Assembly: GCA_030180135.1 (NCBI GenBank)
Contig: CM058232.1
Coordinates: 62,207,330 to 62,271,329, forward strand
Source of the DNA: Orychophragmus violaceus
Taxonomy: Eukaryota > Streptophyta > Magnoliopsida > Brassicales > Brassicaceae
Length of the DNA: 64,000 nucleotides
Reading direction: 5' to 3'
The translations under genes were made by a program, and so were the position numbers. The notes beneath the pieces were generated by a model. That model was not told the DNA's origin, searched no databases, and saw only the letters and a program-made list of their open reading frames with translations. Positions 44,598 to 56,248 of the stretch are shown piece by piece. Position 1 is the stretch's first letter; each line of letters starts with the position of its first letter.

Positions 44598-46341
44598 TAA
44601 TATCCATCAAACACCTTTTAACAAAGCTAATCCTTAGGCTAAGAACACTAATCATTAGATTAATCCAATCTCTTGGCACTAATCCCTTTGTATAATCCCT
44701 AATCAAGATCAAATTCTCATTTGTGATTAAGAGATAAACAAGCAATGCAAACAAGTTCTCATTACCAGTAATCACCTTAGACATCTAATCTCTTATGCTA
44801 AGATGTGAAAATCCACTAAAAAGTTCATTCAAGCATTTCATCGAACACCTTTCGGGCATGAAAAAGCCTAACATCTAGATTCAACAATTCCTTGCAACCT
44901 AGCATAGAGATCAACTAATTAGAGAAGGATCATTCATAAATAAGTCCTAAACATCACCAATCATCACATAAACCACCTAAATCAACCTCATCCACAAAAC
45001 CCAAAAAACTCTACTCCCTAATCATAAAAGAGATATGAGAAATCATAAATAGAAAGAGAGATTTGTTGAAGGAATCACAAAAGAAGTACTAGATAAATCA
45101 AAGGAATCCAACTTGTTCTTACAAAAGAGTTTAGAACATCAAAAATAGCTTAAGATACAATAAGAAATAGGTTTTTGGCTTAAATAGTCAATAGGGTGCG
45201 AGCCGGGTCAACCCGGAACAAACCGGGTGTCGACCCGGATCCAAGGCTGTTTCTGGGGTCTGTATCGGTCTGCTCGGTCGATACGCTGGTCGATATGGAC
45301 TGTCTGTTTTTAATCCGAGGGGTCGTATCGGTCTGCTCGGTCGATACGCTGGTCGATATGAACTGTCTGTTTTTAATCCGAGGGGTCGTATCGGTCTGCT
45401 CGGTCGATACGCTGGTCGATATGAGTCTGTCTGCTTTTTTGCAGAATGTGTTGAGATACATCCAGTAAATCAGGCATAACTCTTTCCATATAGCACTGAA
45501 TGACTTCACACCACCTCCATTAGAAATCCAGCTCAAATTCCCATGATTTGTATTTAGAATCCCAGAGCTAAAAGTTAACGTAACATCTTCATATGACTCA
45601 ATCTTTCAAGCTCATCGGTTTGGTCCTTCATCACCATTTCACTTGCAATCACTCCTTTGGCCTCCAAACTCTTCCAAACATCCTTAGCCACTCCAAGAAC
45701 CTACAAAACATAAGAAACACTCCAAATGCAAGCCTAGAATGCCTAAACCTAGCTCTAGATGATCGTATACTCTAAACACACCAATGACCAAAGAAATGAA
45801 GTTAAAGGAAACTAAAAAGAAGTAAAACATGATCCTAACATTAGCCTAAATGCATGAAAATACAAGTATATCAATGGCTTAGAATCCGATTAGGGTTCTA
45901 AAGCCGGCTAGAGAGAGAAACTAGGGTTAAGGAGATTGCGGTTGTAAGAAGGGAAGAATAAGTCCCATTAATTCATAAGAGAGAGTTTACAAGGTCTTAT
46001 ATGAGCTATACAAACTAGGGCTACCAAAAGAATAAAGAAATAATACTTTTCATACAAACAAAATGGTCTTGGCGCAAGAGAGAGAGCTTCCATTGGTCAT
46101 AAGATAGTGACCTGACCTTGCCTTTTTTGAGGTGAAAGTGACAGGTCTGGACTTGATCATTAATGCCTCTGATCTCTTTGTTCTTTCCCAAAGAGGTAAG
46201 AACCGAAAGTAGAAGCCTGGTTGTGCCAAAGATGAATGATTCCCAACAATGCTCCATCCGGTTTCTATCTAAAGCATTATCACGGTTTACACAACTCTTG
46301 CACATTGTGAACTTGTGCATTATGTGATCTCCAATTCAATA

Positions 46342-46359
46342 CTCCCCCTCAAGCTTGAA
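46342..46359 (-). promoter_or_regulatory. Polypurine tract of Copia H
   Basis: Minus-strand AAGCTTGAGGGGGAG borders the LTR, as in A and B. Confidence 0.8.
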
Positions 46360-46444
46360 TTCAAGGATTGAATCAAGCTTGGAGTGACAATGGAGATCTA
46401 CCTCATTAAAAACCTTCATGAAGAAAACCACTTGTGATAAAACT

Positions 46445-49400
46445 TCATGAAGGGAAAAAGTGTGTAGATTCCATAGCCTTAGAGGATTTCGGGAGCTCCA
46501 TGATTCCAAGCTTGGTGTGAATGGACTCACACACCTTCAAGCTAGCTGCCTTGGTGAACACATCAGCTAGTTGTTCTTCACTCCTTGTGAAGCAAGGCAA
46601 CACAACTCCTTGATCAATCATCTGCCTCACTTTGTGACAATCCACTTCTATATGCTTGGTCCTTTCATGGAAGACTGAGTTTGAAGCAATGTGAATGGCT
46701 GCTTGGTTATCACAATGCATGGTGATTGGTTTTGAAGTCTCAATCCCCAAATCCACAAGAAGAGCTTTGATCCACGCTAATTATGTTGCTAGCTTCCTCA
46801 TTGCTCTATATTCAGCTTCAGCACTTGACATGACACTATCTTCTGCTTCTTGCTCTTCCAAGTATCAAGATTGCCTCCAATGAATGTGCAATATCCAGTA
46901 TTCGACCTCCTATCCACTCTATCTCATGTCCAATCAGCATCACAATAGCCAACTATCTCTGTGCTTTGATTGCAACCCATCCAAATGCCTTGACCAGGAG
47001 GACCACTTAGGTATCTGAGTATCCTTTCAACCATGTCCCAATGATGCATCTTTGGTGCTTGCATATGTTGGCTTACCTGGTTCACTGCAAAGCACAAATC
47101 AGGTCTGGTTATGTTTAAGTAAATGAGCTTACCAACCATCATTCTATATTGAGTAATGTCCTCAAATGGTTTATCTTCAAGCTCCCCTTCTCTTATGACT
47201 TTGTAGCCTTCCTCCAATGGTGTCTTAGCTGGTTTTGATCCAATCTTTCCTGCCCCAGATAACAAATCAAGTGTGTACTTCCTTTGAGACAAGAAGAGCC
47301 CATCATTAGATCGACAAACTTCTATCCCAAGAAAGTACTTTAGAGCACCAAGATGTTTTATGTCAAAAACAGATTTGAGATAAGCCTTAGTGTCTTGTAT
47401 ACCTGACTTGTTGCTTCCTGATATGATAATGTCATTAACATAAACAAGGATGACAATGATACCTTCCTGATTTTGAAGGGTAAACAAGGTATGATCTCCT
47501 TCAGACTTCTAGAATCCTCTTTGCATAAGGGTTGAGCTCAACTTATGGTACCAAGCTCTAGGTGATTGCTTGAGTCCATAGATATCCTTCTTGAGCCTTA
47601 ACACCTTCCCTGGTTTCACAATGCTTTCAAGACCAGAAGGTGGTATCATGTATACCTCATCTTCAAGCTCTCCTTGAAGGAATGCATTCTTGACATCCAT
47701 TTGCCAAAGTTCCCAATCAAGGTTTGTTTCTAGAGATAGGATGATCCTAACTGTGTGAAGCTTAGCTACTGGTGCAAAGGTATCCAAGTAGTCCTTTCCA
47801 TAGGTTTGAGTGAAGCCTCTTGCAACCAGCATTGCTTTGTACCTCTCAACCTCTCCATTGCTTCTATACTTGATGGTGAAGACCCATTTAGAAGTCACTG
47901 CCATCTTGCCTTTAAGAAGTTCAGCTTCATACCAAGTCTCATTATTTTCCATTGCTTTGGTCTCTTCATTCACAGCTTGCATCCATCTCTTATCTCCTTT
48001 GGCCTCTTCATAGGTTGTTGGTACATGATCTTGATCCAACTTCCCAATAAACACTTGATGTTCCAAAGATACATGAGCTAAGGTGCAAACAGCTTGAATG
48101 GGATGAGCTATTGCATTGTTGTTGAAGTAAACTCTAGTCTTCTTCCATTCCGATGGATCCTTTTTCTCCCTTGTACTCCTTCCTAACACTTGAACTTGTT
48201 TCTCATTCACTTGAACCGGCTGTTCTTGTTCAACCTCTTCATTTTGATGATCCAACTCCTCTGGTTCTACCTCATTTTCCTCATGCTCCTCAGCTCCAGC
48301 TTGATCATGTGTAGAAGAATTAGATTCTTGCGGTTCTAATGCTGATTCATGAGTGTCCCCCTCATGATCAGGATGGGGATGTTGAGGAGCTTCTTAAGTT
48401 GGAGTAGGGACTGAAGGAGCAGGACTTGTCTTGGCCGGTTGTTGAGGCATACTAATACCAAGAGTTTGCATAATCATCCTTAGGTTAGCAGCTCTATCTG
48501 ATTGAGAAGTGGGAAGATCCTTCAAGCTATCCCAATTATTCTCATCATAGAAACTCCTTTTCTCCATAAATTTCACATCTCTTGAGATCAAAACCTTCCT
48601 TGTTTCAGGTACATAGAACTTGTATCCTCTTTGTGTTGTAGAGTAACCATTGAACATGGATTTGGTGCTCTTAGCATCCAACTTATCCCTTTGTTCTCCT
48701 GGTATTAACACAAAGCAAATACACCCAAACACACGTAAGTGATCAACTAATGGATTGGTTTTGTTTAATACCTGAAATTGAGATTGATCCTTAAGATCTC
48801 TTGTGGGAGTTCTATTGATCAATTAGCAGGCAGTCATGACTGCATCTCCCCAAAACTTCTTAGGAACATTCTTGTAGAACATCATGGACCTTGCCACCTC
48901 CATTAAGTGTCTGTTCTTGCTATCAGCCACTCCATTTTGTTGTGGAGTGTAAGGACAGCTTGTTTGATGAATAATCCCATGTTTGGACAAGTGTTGTTTG
49001 AAAGCATTGCTTGTGTACTCACCACCATTGTCTGATCTAAAATTTTTGATCTTAGCATTGAAATGGTTAGTAACATGACTTTGAAAGTTCATAAAAGCTT
49101 CTAACACTCTATCCTTAGTTTACATCAATGTTATCCAAGTATACTTAGATTTCTCATCAATGAAGGTGACAAAGTACTTATGATTCTCTCTAGACATACA
49201 AGGGGCAGTCCACACATCAGAATGAACAAGATCAAAGCAACTTTCTTAAATAGTTTTGGAAGTTGGAAAAACAGATTTGCAATGTTTCCCAAGAATACAA
49301 CCCTCACACTCATCATTTTTGAAAGAAACAGAAAGTAATAAGAGTCCTAAAGCCCTAGAGTGTGGATGTCCTAGTATAGCATGCCAAATAGAGTCATCCA

Positions 49401-50864
49401 CACCAACACAAGTAGATAAAGCAGGAGATAATTCAGAAGAAAGGTTGGTGTCTTTAATCATGTAGAGCTCATCCTTTGTCACACCTTTCCCAATCAACTT
49501 ACTTGTCTTAATATCCTGAAACACAACATCATTAGGACTAAAAACAATATTGCAATTTAGATCAGTGGCTATTCTTTTCACAGATACTAAGTTAGATGTG
49601 AAACTAGGCATAAAGAAAGCTTTGGATTCTTTATCAAACAATTTCAGGTTTCCTATGCCTTGAATTGGGATTCTATCACCATTTGCAATCACTACACATC
49701 CTAAAGCTGGTTTAACATTTTCTATAAACTTAGGGTCACTGATCATGTGGTGAGAGGCTCCTGAATCAATGATCAAAGGTTTGATTTTATTTGAAGTAAA
49801 GAGTGAAGTACCAAGAACCATACTAGAGTTATCCTTGAGGGCTTTGATGAGAGCCTCAAGGCCTGACCTTCTTACCACATCACTCTGATCAGTCATGGCT
49901 GGAGCTTGATGGACCACCATTGCTCTTCCTTCATCACATTGCTGCATTGAAGAAGAACCTGGTCCAGCTGCACCATAAGAGTAGTTTTCCCTTTGATCTT
50001 TGAACCGGTTGTTGTGAGATGAGAGTCTGAGGTTTGGATGAAGGCGCCAGCGTCTATCTTTCAAATGCCCACTTTTCTTGCAAAAATCACACATCAAGAC
50101 TCCTCTCTTGTCACTTCCATAGTTCTGCTTCTCATCAGCCTTGTACAGCACCTTGTTGGCGGTTACAAGCTCACCTTTGCCCTTAAACAATCCAAATGAT
50201 CCTTGCTCTTTCTGAATCTGTCCACACACATCATCCAAGTCAGGTAGAGTGTCTGCCCTTAGAATGTGCTTAATCAACCCATTGTAAGATGAGTTCAAGG
50301 TGAGCAGAAGAGCAAAGACTTTATCTTGCTCTCTTCTTTCTTGTAACACCAAGGGTCACTGCTTGGTGGCCTCAACATCTCCAACTCTGCCCACAATGAG
50401 CTAAACTTTCCAAAATGAGCTTTAAACTCCATATCTTCTTGTTGGAGGTTATTGATGGCCAGCTTAACCTCAAAGACTCTGCTCAGATTTGATTTATTTC
50501 CATAAACCTTCTCAATGGTATCCCACAGCTCCTTGGAAGTTACACAGTAAGAGTAAGCTTCCAATAGGTGCTGGTCAAGTGACCTTTGGAGTATGGAGAG
50601 CACATTCTGGTCCCCTTGTATCCAAGCTTCTTCATCAGCTTCAGACGCCTCTTCATGAGACTCACCACCAATTTTAGTCTCTGCCTCAGCTCCAATCTTG
50701 GCTTCAGCTTCAGACCTGGCTTTAAGCACCTTCTGTGGAGCAGTGTTACTCAAGATATACTTCCACAGACCTCTGCCTCCAAGTGCAGACTTCACCATTC
50801 TGGCCCAAACAATGTAGTTGGTGCCTTTGAGAATCACAGGGATAACAACTCTTGAGTTCTCCAT
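46445..50864 (-). pseudogene. Copia H gag-pol, multiply broken
   Basis: Starts at the gag ATG 50864 (MENSRVVIPVILKG). Gag shifts frame near 50345. The zinc knuckle reads CDFCKKSGHLKDR, with its last Cys lost. Protease DSGASHHM is intact. Integrase has stops near 49245, 49120 and 48824, and its catalytic Glu is replaced (VADSKN instead of VAERKN). The acidic linker has a stop near 48395, and another stop ends the RT N-terminal part at 47509. The RT core reads YVND instead of YVDD. RNase H ends in a TGA after DADWT and resumes at 46756. All enzymes are inactive, but the order gag-PR-INT-RT-RH is complete. Confidence 0.9.
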
Positions 50865-51070
50865 TGCTGAGACTGATTTGTAGCAAGGAGGGAGTATTCA
50901 AGATGAAATGACAAAGTCCTCAACTCACAGGGAACACAAATAGTAGAGAAAGAAGCAAAGAAGATGCGCTTAAGATCTTAAGAACTTGCAAAAACCAGAA
51001 CAGATTTTCAAGAGCTCAAGAACAGGTTTTAGAAAGAATTTGCGGAAGTAAAGAAGGTAGAGGAGTTTAT

Positions 51071-51083
51071 AGCTCTGATACCA
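51071..51083 (-). promoter_or_regulatory. Primer binding site of Copia H
   Basis: Minus-strand TGGTATCAGAGCT directly beside the LTR end. Confidence 0.87.
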
Positions 51084-51613
51084 TGTTAGAATATGAGATT
51101 TAGATTGAGAGAATGTTGAGAGAATGATGAGAGAATAAGGAGAGATGGCTTAGAATCCGATTAGGGTTCTAAAGCCGGCTAGAGAGGGAAACTAGGGTTA
51201 AGGAGATTGCGGTTATAAGAAGGGAAGAATAAGTCCCATTAATTCATAAGAGAGAGTTTACAAGGTCTTATATGAGCTATACAAACTAGGTCTACCAAAA
51301 TAATAAAGAAACAATACTTTGCATACAAACAAAATGGTCTTGGCGCAAGAGAGAGAGCTTCCAACGGTCATAAGATAGTGACCTGACCTTGCCTTGTTTT
51401 GAGGTGAAAGTGACAGGTCTGGACTTGATCATTAATGCCTCTGATCTCTTTGTTCTTTCCCAAAGAGGTAAGAACCGAAAGTAGAAGTCTGGTTGTGCCA
51501 AAGATGAATGATTCCCAACAATGCTCCATCCGGTTTCTATCTAAAGCATTATCACGGTTTGCACAACTCTTGCACATTGTGAACTTGTGCATTATGTGAT
51601 CTCCAATTCAATA
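51084..51613 (-). repeat. 5' LTR of Copia H
   Basis: 530 bp; read on the minus strand it runs TATTGAATTGG to ATTCTAACA. The opening TATTG rather than TG is shared by all A/B/H/I/J LTRs. Confidence 0.92.
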
Positions 51614-51742
51614 GAAGGGTCATACCACGTTTCTCTCTCCTTGGAAGCAACAAAGGACCTATCACTATCAAAGAGAGCCGTTGGACTTGTGCAAGATGTC
51701 CTCTTGTCTTCTTCTGATTTGTTTAGTATCATCTATCTATTA

Positions 51743-51978
51743 AGATGAAGACTTAAAGGATTCATCATTGTGAAAAGTTGGGGACTTAGGCAGGTATGCA
51801 AAGTCGGAGACATCAAGAATGAAACAATAAGAATATGTTTGGTAACACAGCCGAGATCAAGTATGGGCTAAGGCTTATAGGTTCAGAGACATTTAAGAGT
51901 GAGCAGAAGTCAGAGTAGTGTCTGAACCATCAGAGAAAACCGATTCTTCTCCTCATAAAAACTCTTGGATTCCATGAA
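51743..51978. other. Unassigned stretch between Copia B' LTR and Copia I
   Basis: About 240 bp with no gene. It contains AAAGTTGGGGACTTAGG, which recalls the 5' part of the A/B LTRs, so it may be a rearranged LTR fragment. I cannot place its ends. Confidence 0.4.
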
Positions 51979-54100
51979 CTCTTAGCATCTAGCTTATCTC
52001 TTTGTTCTCCTAGTATAAACACACAAAAAATGCACCAGAACACACGTAAGTGATCAACTGATGGATTGGATTTGTTGAGTACCTAAAATGGGGATTGATC
52101 AAGAAGAACTCTTGTAGGATTTCTATTGATCAAGTAACAAGATATCATGACTGCATCTCCCCAAAACCTCTTAGGAACATTCTTATAGAACATCATGGAC
52201 CTTGACACCTCCATCAAATACATGTTCTTCCTCTCAGCTACACCATTATGTTGTGGAGTGTAAGGACAACTTGTTTGGTGTATAATCCCATGCTTAGATA
52301 GGTGTTGTTTGAAAGCATGGCTAGTGTACTCTCCACCATTATCTGATCTAAAAATTTTGATCTTAGCATTGAAATGGTTAGTAACATGGTTCTGAAAGTT
52401 CATGAACGCTTCTATCACTCTATCTTTAGTTTGCAACAAAGTTATCCAAGTGTACTTAGATTTTTCATCAATGAATGTCAAAAAGTATATCTGGTTTTCT
52501 CTAGAGACACAAGGAGCAGTCCAAACATCAGAATGAACAAGATCAAAGCATTTATCATAAATAGTCTTAGAAGTAGGAAAGACAGACTTGCAATGTTTCC
52601 AAGAATACAAGCCTCACAATCATCATTTTTGAAAGAGACAGACGGTAACAAGAGTCCTAAAGCCCCTAGAGTGTGGATGTCCTAGCCTAGCATGCCAAAC
52701 AGAATCATCCACACCAACATAAGTAGATAAAGCAATAGATAATTCAGAAGATGTCTTAGTGTCTTCAAGCATGTAGAGTTCATCCTTAGCACACCTTTCC
52801 CAAGAAACTTACTTGTTTCAATATCCTGAAAAACCACATCATTAGGACTGAAAATAACATTGCAATTTAGATCAGTAGCTACTTTCTTTACAGATAAAAG
52901 GTTTGATGTAAAACTAGGCATATAGAAAGCTTTTGATTCTTTGCTTAACAACTTAAGATTTCCTATGCTTTGAATTGGAATTTTATCACCATTTGGAATC
53001 ACAACATTACCAAAAGCAGGTTTAATGTTATCTATCAACTTAGAGTCACTGATGATCATATGATGAGAAGCTCCTGAATCAACAATTAATGGTCTGGTTC
53101 TATTTGAAGCAAAGTGAGAGTTACCAAGAGTCATACCAGAGTTCTCCTTGGGAGCTTTGATAAGAGCTTCAAGGTCTGGCCTCCTTACCACATCATTTTG
53201 AACAGCCTTAGGAGGTTGATGAACCACCATTGCCCTACCTTCCTCACCAGCCTGCATTGAAGATGAACCAGGTTCAGAAGCTCCATTTGAGTAGTTTGCT
53301 CTTTGGTCTTTGAACCGGTTGAATGATGATGGTCTGAGGTGAGGATGAAGGCGCCAGCACTTCTATTTGAGATGTCCACTCTTCTTGCAATACTCACAAA
53401 ACTAGACTGGTCTCTTATCACCACTCTTCAGGCCTGAATGCACTCTTATTTGCTGTCACTAGCTCACGCTTTCTACCAAAGAGCCCAAATGATCCTTGCT
53501 CCTTCTGAATTTGAGCACAAACATCATCCAAGGTAGGAAGTGTCTCTGCCCTTAGCATGTGTTGAATCAAGCTATTGTAAGATGAGCTCAGGTCAACAAG
53601 AGGGCAAACACCTTATCTTGTTCCCTTCTTTCATGGAGAACAAGAGGATCCACAGTAGATGGCCTTAACATCTCCAACTCTTCCCACAAAGATCTGAACT
53701 TCCCAAAGTGTTGCTTGAACTCCATGTCTTCTTGATGAAGATTGTTGATAGCAAGCTTGACCTCAAATACTCTGCTCAGGTTTGAAATATTCCCATAAAC
53801 CTTCTTGAGAGTGTCCCACAGATCCTTAGATGTTTCATAATAAGAGTAGGCTTCCAAAAGAGAGGATTCAAGAGAGCTTTGGAGTATTGAAAGCACATTC
53901 TGGTCTCCTTGGGTCAAAGCCTCTTCATCTGCTGGAACACCCTCCACGCCTTCAGCTTGTACCTTCTCGACAGGAGCTTCACTGCCAAGAACAAATTTCC
54001 AAAGCCCACGGCCTCCAAGGGCTGACTTCACCATCCTTGCCCAAACAAGGTAGTTGGCGCCTTTTAGAATAACAGGGATTATCACTCTTGAGTTCTCCAT
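51979..54100 (-). pseudogene. Copia I gag-protease-integrase, broken
   Basis: Gag starts at 54100 (MENSRVIIPVILKG) and is open to about 53590, where a 1-bp change shifts frame. The zinc knuckle region carries stops near 53400. Protease DSGASHHM is readable, with one extra Ile after it (HHMIISD). Integrase has a frameshift near 52790, and its catalytic residues are all present (SDVW, SDNGGEY, AERKN at 52550-52220). The trace ends near GEQRDKLDAKS. Confidence 0.88.
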
Positions 54101-54303
54101 TGCTGATACTGATTTATGGCAAAGGAGGGAGTATTCAAGGTTAGAAAGAACAACAAAAAGCTTAGAAACCAGAGAAGAGAGCTTAAGAACAGAAAGTTCC
54201 CAAATATAGAACCGGCTTCAAGAACTTCAAGAACAAAGTAAGTAAAGAATTTCAAGCTTTTAGAACAGATATTTGCGGAAGAAATAAAGGTATAGGAGCT
54301 TAA

Positions 54304-54316
54304 TGCTCTGATACCA
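54304..54316 (-). promoter_or_regulatory. Primer binding site of Copia I
   Basis: Minus-strand TGGTATCAGAGCA directly beside the LTR. Confidence 0.82.
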
Positions 54317-54824
54317 TGTTAGATTATTGAGTTTAGAGTAAGAGAATGAAAGAGAATAGGAGAGAACTCTTAAGAACCGATTAGGGTTTCTTGGAGCCGT
54401 TATAGAGAGATTTGAGAGAGGCGGTTTTGAGAAGAATAATTCTCAACCTATTGATTCAGAAGAGTTTACAACAATATATATGAGCTACTGCTACGGCTAC
54501 GCATAATAAACAAAGAAGAATAATGGTATAAAGACAAAGGAGACTCGGCAGTAGAGAGAGATGGGCAACAGTCATGAGATAGTGACTTATCCTCTCTTTG
54601 TCCAATGTGAAAGTGACATCTCATGCGTGGACCACAGCCTTTGGATCAGGTTCCTGAGCTTCTTGGCTTATTAGAGATGGTAGAGAATGGATATTTAGAC
54701 TTCTGATCAGATGATCCCCAACTTGTATCATGTTTATACCCGGAACCATCTTCACTTCATTATCTCAAAATGCACAAGGTTTGCACAAGATACAATTGTT
54801 TAATCTGTGATCTCCAATTCAATA
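54317..54824 (-). repeat. 5' LTR of Copia I
   Basis: 508 bp; on the minus strand TATTGAATTGGAGATC to AATCTAACA. Ends match those of H and J; the middle is diverged. Confidence 0.88.
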
Positions 54825-56226
54825 TATAGGACATGGTTTATAGCTTCTAGATGATGTAAGTAGACTTCCAAAACACTGCAGTATTGATATAATCCCTCTC
54901 CAGGTTGCCAAATATGAGTTTGATGCTTACCAAACTCGTGAGTCTCCAAATAAGGCAAGTCGGGAATCAACTGGTTTAGAACTTGAATAACTTTTAAACC
55001 ATAATTGATTTTGTACCAATTCCAATTGTATGTATGCCTCTGATGGGTTGAGTCTCCAGAATAAGTGGGTTTACAACTTGGATCATCCTGGTTTGATCTG
55101 CATACTTCAATAAGTGTTTGTTGGTTTCCAGCGGATTCCTTTGAAGTCTGCCTAGTTGTAACTTGAATAACTTTCTCATGTTGAAAGCTTTTGAACCAAT
55201 TCCTCTTCTCCGTGATTCAATGATGAGCTGAGATTCTGGAACAGGTTGCTTTGTGGTTTAAATCCTCCTGGTTGGAAAGATATGCTCCAATACATGCACC
55301 TATGTCTCTGGTGCACTCAAACTGCTTCTCCTTAGTTGGGTGATTTATGTCCTTTCCATGCTCCTTGGTTGATGATGAATTGATGTCCTAAGCAAGACCT
55401 CATTCGAAAACAGCCAGAACCACCTGATGCCTCAACAACACTTAAACCGGTTCTGCCTTGTCCAAATGAGGAAAGCAGGCATTTTCTTTGTAAAGTGAAG
55501 ACTATCCACGACCAACAAGAGCCTTTAGACCACCCATAAGACATAATTTCGTCCAGACACAGCCAAGGAATTAAAGAGGAAGAAATCAAAACAAAGAAGA
55601 ACATTTCCTTTTCTGGATATGTGAACATTCCATATAGGCAAGAGTTCAGTTTCTCACCAAAAGATCTCAACCCTACATCCAACCCAGATCATCTCAGATA
55701 TCCAAAAGCCATCTATAGACCTAAAGATCATGCAGCCAAGCTCAGTAAATAAGTTCAGCTTCATCAAGCCACATAATAAGCTTTTCTGATTCTTTCAATG
55801 ACTTTTTTTTTATTCTGCATAATTTTCTCCTAGTTTTTAATTCCTTACAACATCTATATTCTTGTTAAGAGCCTATATAAGCTCCATCACATTGTACTTT
55901 TATTCACCCATAATCAAAAAGTATTTCAGTCTTTTGCTTTGCCAAGAAACCAATTTCGATTCTCTTAACACTTGTGTGTGATTCCTTGTGTTCTTGAGTG
56001 TCTAGACTTATCACAGCTCATTCGATAGACTGTGTGGCGTCATTCAATCCCCTCGTTACTTGTTTCATCCCACCCACCAGCCTAATCAAAGAGAGTTATA
56101 CAACCAGTTGATTAAGCTCCATCTCAATCCGCTTCAAATCCATCCTTTGATCAAGCTGAGAGTGTTACACAACCAGCAGCCTTGATCCCATCATCTATCC
56201 TTGTAAGGTCCTGATTCCAGGGCTAC
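54825..56226 (+). repeat. Probable 5' LTR of fragment N, left end not located
   Basis: Sequence before the PBS, ending GGGCTACA at about 56226. A TATA box TATATAA lies at 55874-55880. ACTTGAATAACTTT occurs at 54981 and again 180 bp later at 55161 in loosely similar surroundings, suggesting an old internal duplication. No second copy exists in the window, so the left border is only the end of element I. Confidence 0.45.
55874..55880 (+). promoter_or_regulatory. TATA box of fragment N LTR
   Basis: TATATAA in CCTATATAAGCTCC, about 350 bp before the PBS, a usual U3/R position. Confidence 0.55.
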
Positions 56227-56232
56227 ATCCTC

Positions 56233-56248
56233 TGGTATCAGAGCTGAA
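56233..56248 (+). promoter_or_regulatory. Primer binding site of fragment N
   Basis: TGGTATCAGAGCTGA, tRNA-Met type, six bases after the presumed LTR end. Confidence 0.8.

Larger units (their letters stand above)
25188..45873 (-). mobile_element. Non-autonomous LTR element G2 with 1.7-kb LTRs
   Basis: Two 1703-bp LTRs (25188-26890; 29611-30042 plus 44603-45873) around 2720 bp of internal DNA. The element is read on the minus strand: PBS at 29594-29607 and polypurine tract at 26891-26912. TSD is ATGGC. Inside there is only one short acidic frame and no pol, so it is a large retrotransposon derivative. The PBS begins TGGCGCCGT like those of Athila elements, which suggests a Ty3/gypsy helper. 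LTRs differ at about 26 positions by eye, 1.5 percent. Confidence 0.9.
29611..45873 (-). repeat. 5' LTR of G2, split by L
   Basis: Pieces 29611-30042 and 44603-45873 total 1703 bp, the same as the other LTR. TAATA at 30038-30042 and 44598-44602 is the TSD of element L. It ends GTATATCA, showing the TG...CA form. Confidence 0.93.
25122..46341 (-). repeat. 3' LTR of Copia H, split by G2
   Basis: Pieces 25122-25187 and 45879-46341, about 529 bp together. The cut lies in GAGATGGC, where ATGGC is duplicated (25183-25187 and 45874-45878) by insertion of G2. Confidence 0.92.
25122..51613 (-). mobile_element. Ty1/copia element H, minus strand, full length but decayed
   Basis: LTRs of about 530 bp at 25122-46341 (split) and 51084-51613, PBS, gag-pol remnant and polypurine tract, all on the minus strand. 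Flanks are GAATG (25117-25121) and GAAGG (51614-51618), a TSD with one change. The low-coordinate LTR is interrupted by G2. By eye the LTRs differ at about 13 of 529 positions. Confidence 0.9.
22655..51742 (+). mobile_element. Truncated Ty1/copia copy B', 3' LTR split by H
   Basis: Begins exactly at an LTR end in the C-terminal part of integrase, runs through RT and RNase H to a polypurine tract and an LTR that is interrupted at 25121 by element H and its nested cargo. The LTR seems to continue at 51614 to about 51742. It is the third internal region in the A-LTR-B-LTR-B' series. Confidence 0.8.
24959..51742 (+). repeat. 3' LTR of Copia B', split by H
   Basis: Preceded by the tract CTTGAGGGGGAAG (24946-24958). 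The left piece, 24959-25121, shares CAAAGTTGGGG and the following blocks with the A and B LTRs. The right piece from 51614 shares GGAGCCGTTG-like sequence (GAGAGCCGTTGGACTTGT) and the TTGTCTTCTTC block, then similarity fades near 51742. Confidence 0.65.
51979..54824 (-). mobile_element. 5' half of a Ty1/copia element I, minus strand
   Basis: 5' LTR at 54317-54824, PBS, gag, protease and integrase, cut off in integrase at about 51979. RT, RNase H and the 3' LTR are absent. Same family as H and J, with a diverged LTR. It starts where unassigned sequence follows the B' LTR, so the truncation may be linked to that junction. Confidence 0.87.

Noticed and set aside
46342..51083. Plus-strand frames within Copia H and I
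   Set aside because: Antisense shadows of the RT, integrase and gag coding sequence on the minus strand.
55332..55682. 116-codon minus-strand frame in fragment N
   Set aside because: No recognisable domain, located in the presumed LTR or U3, and antisense to the element.
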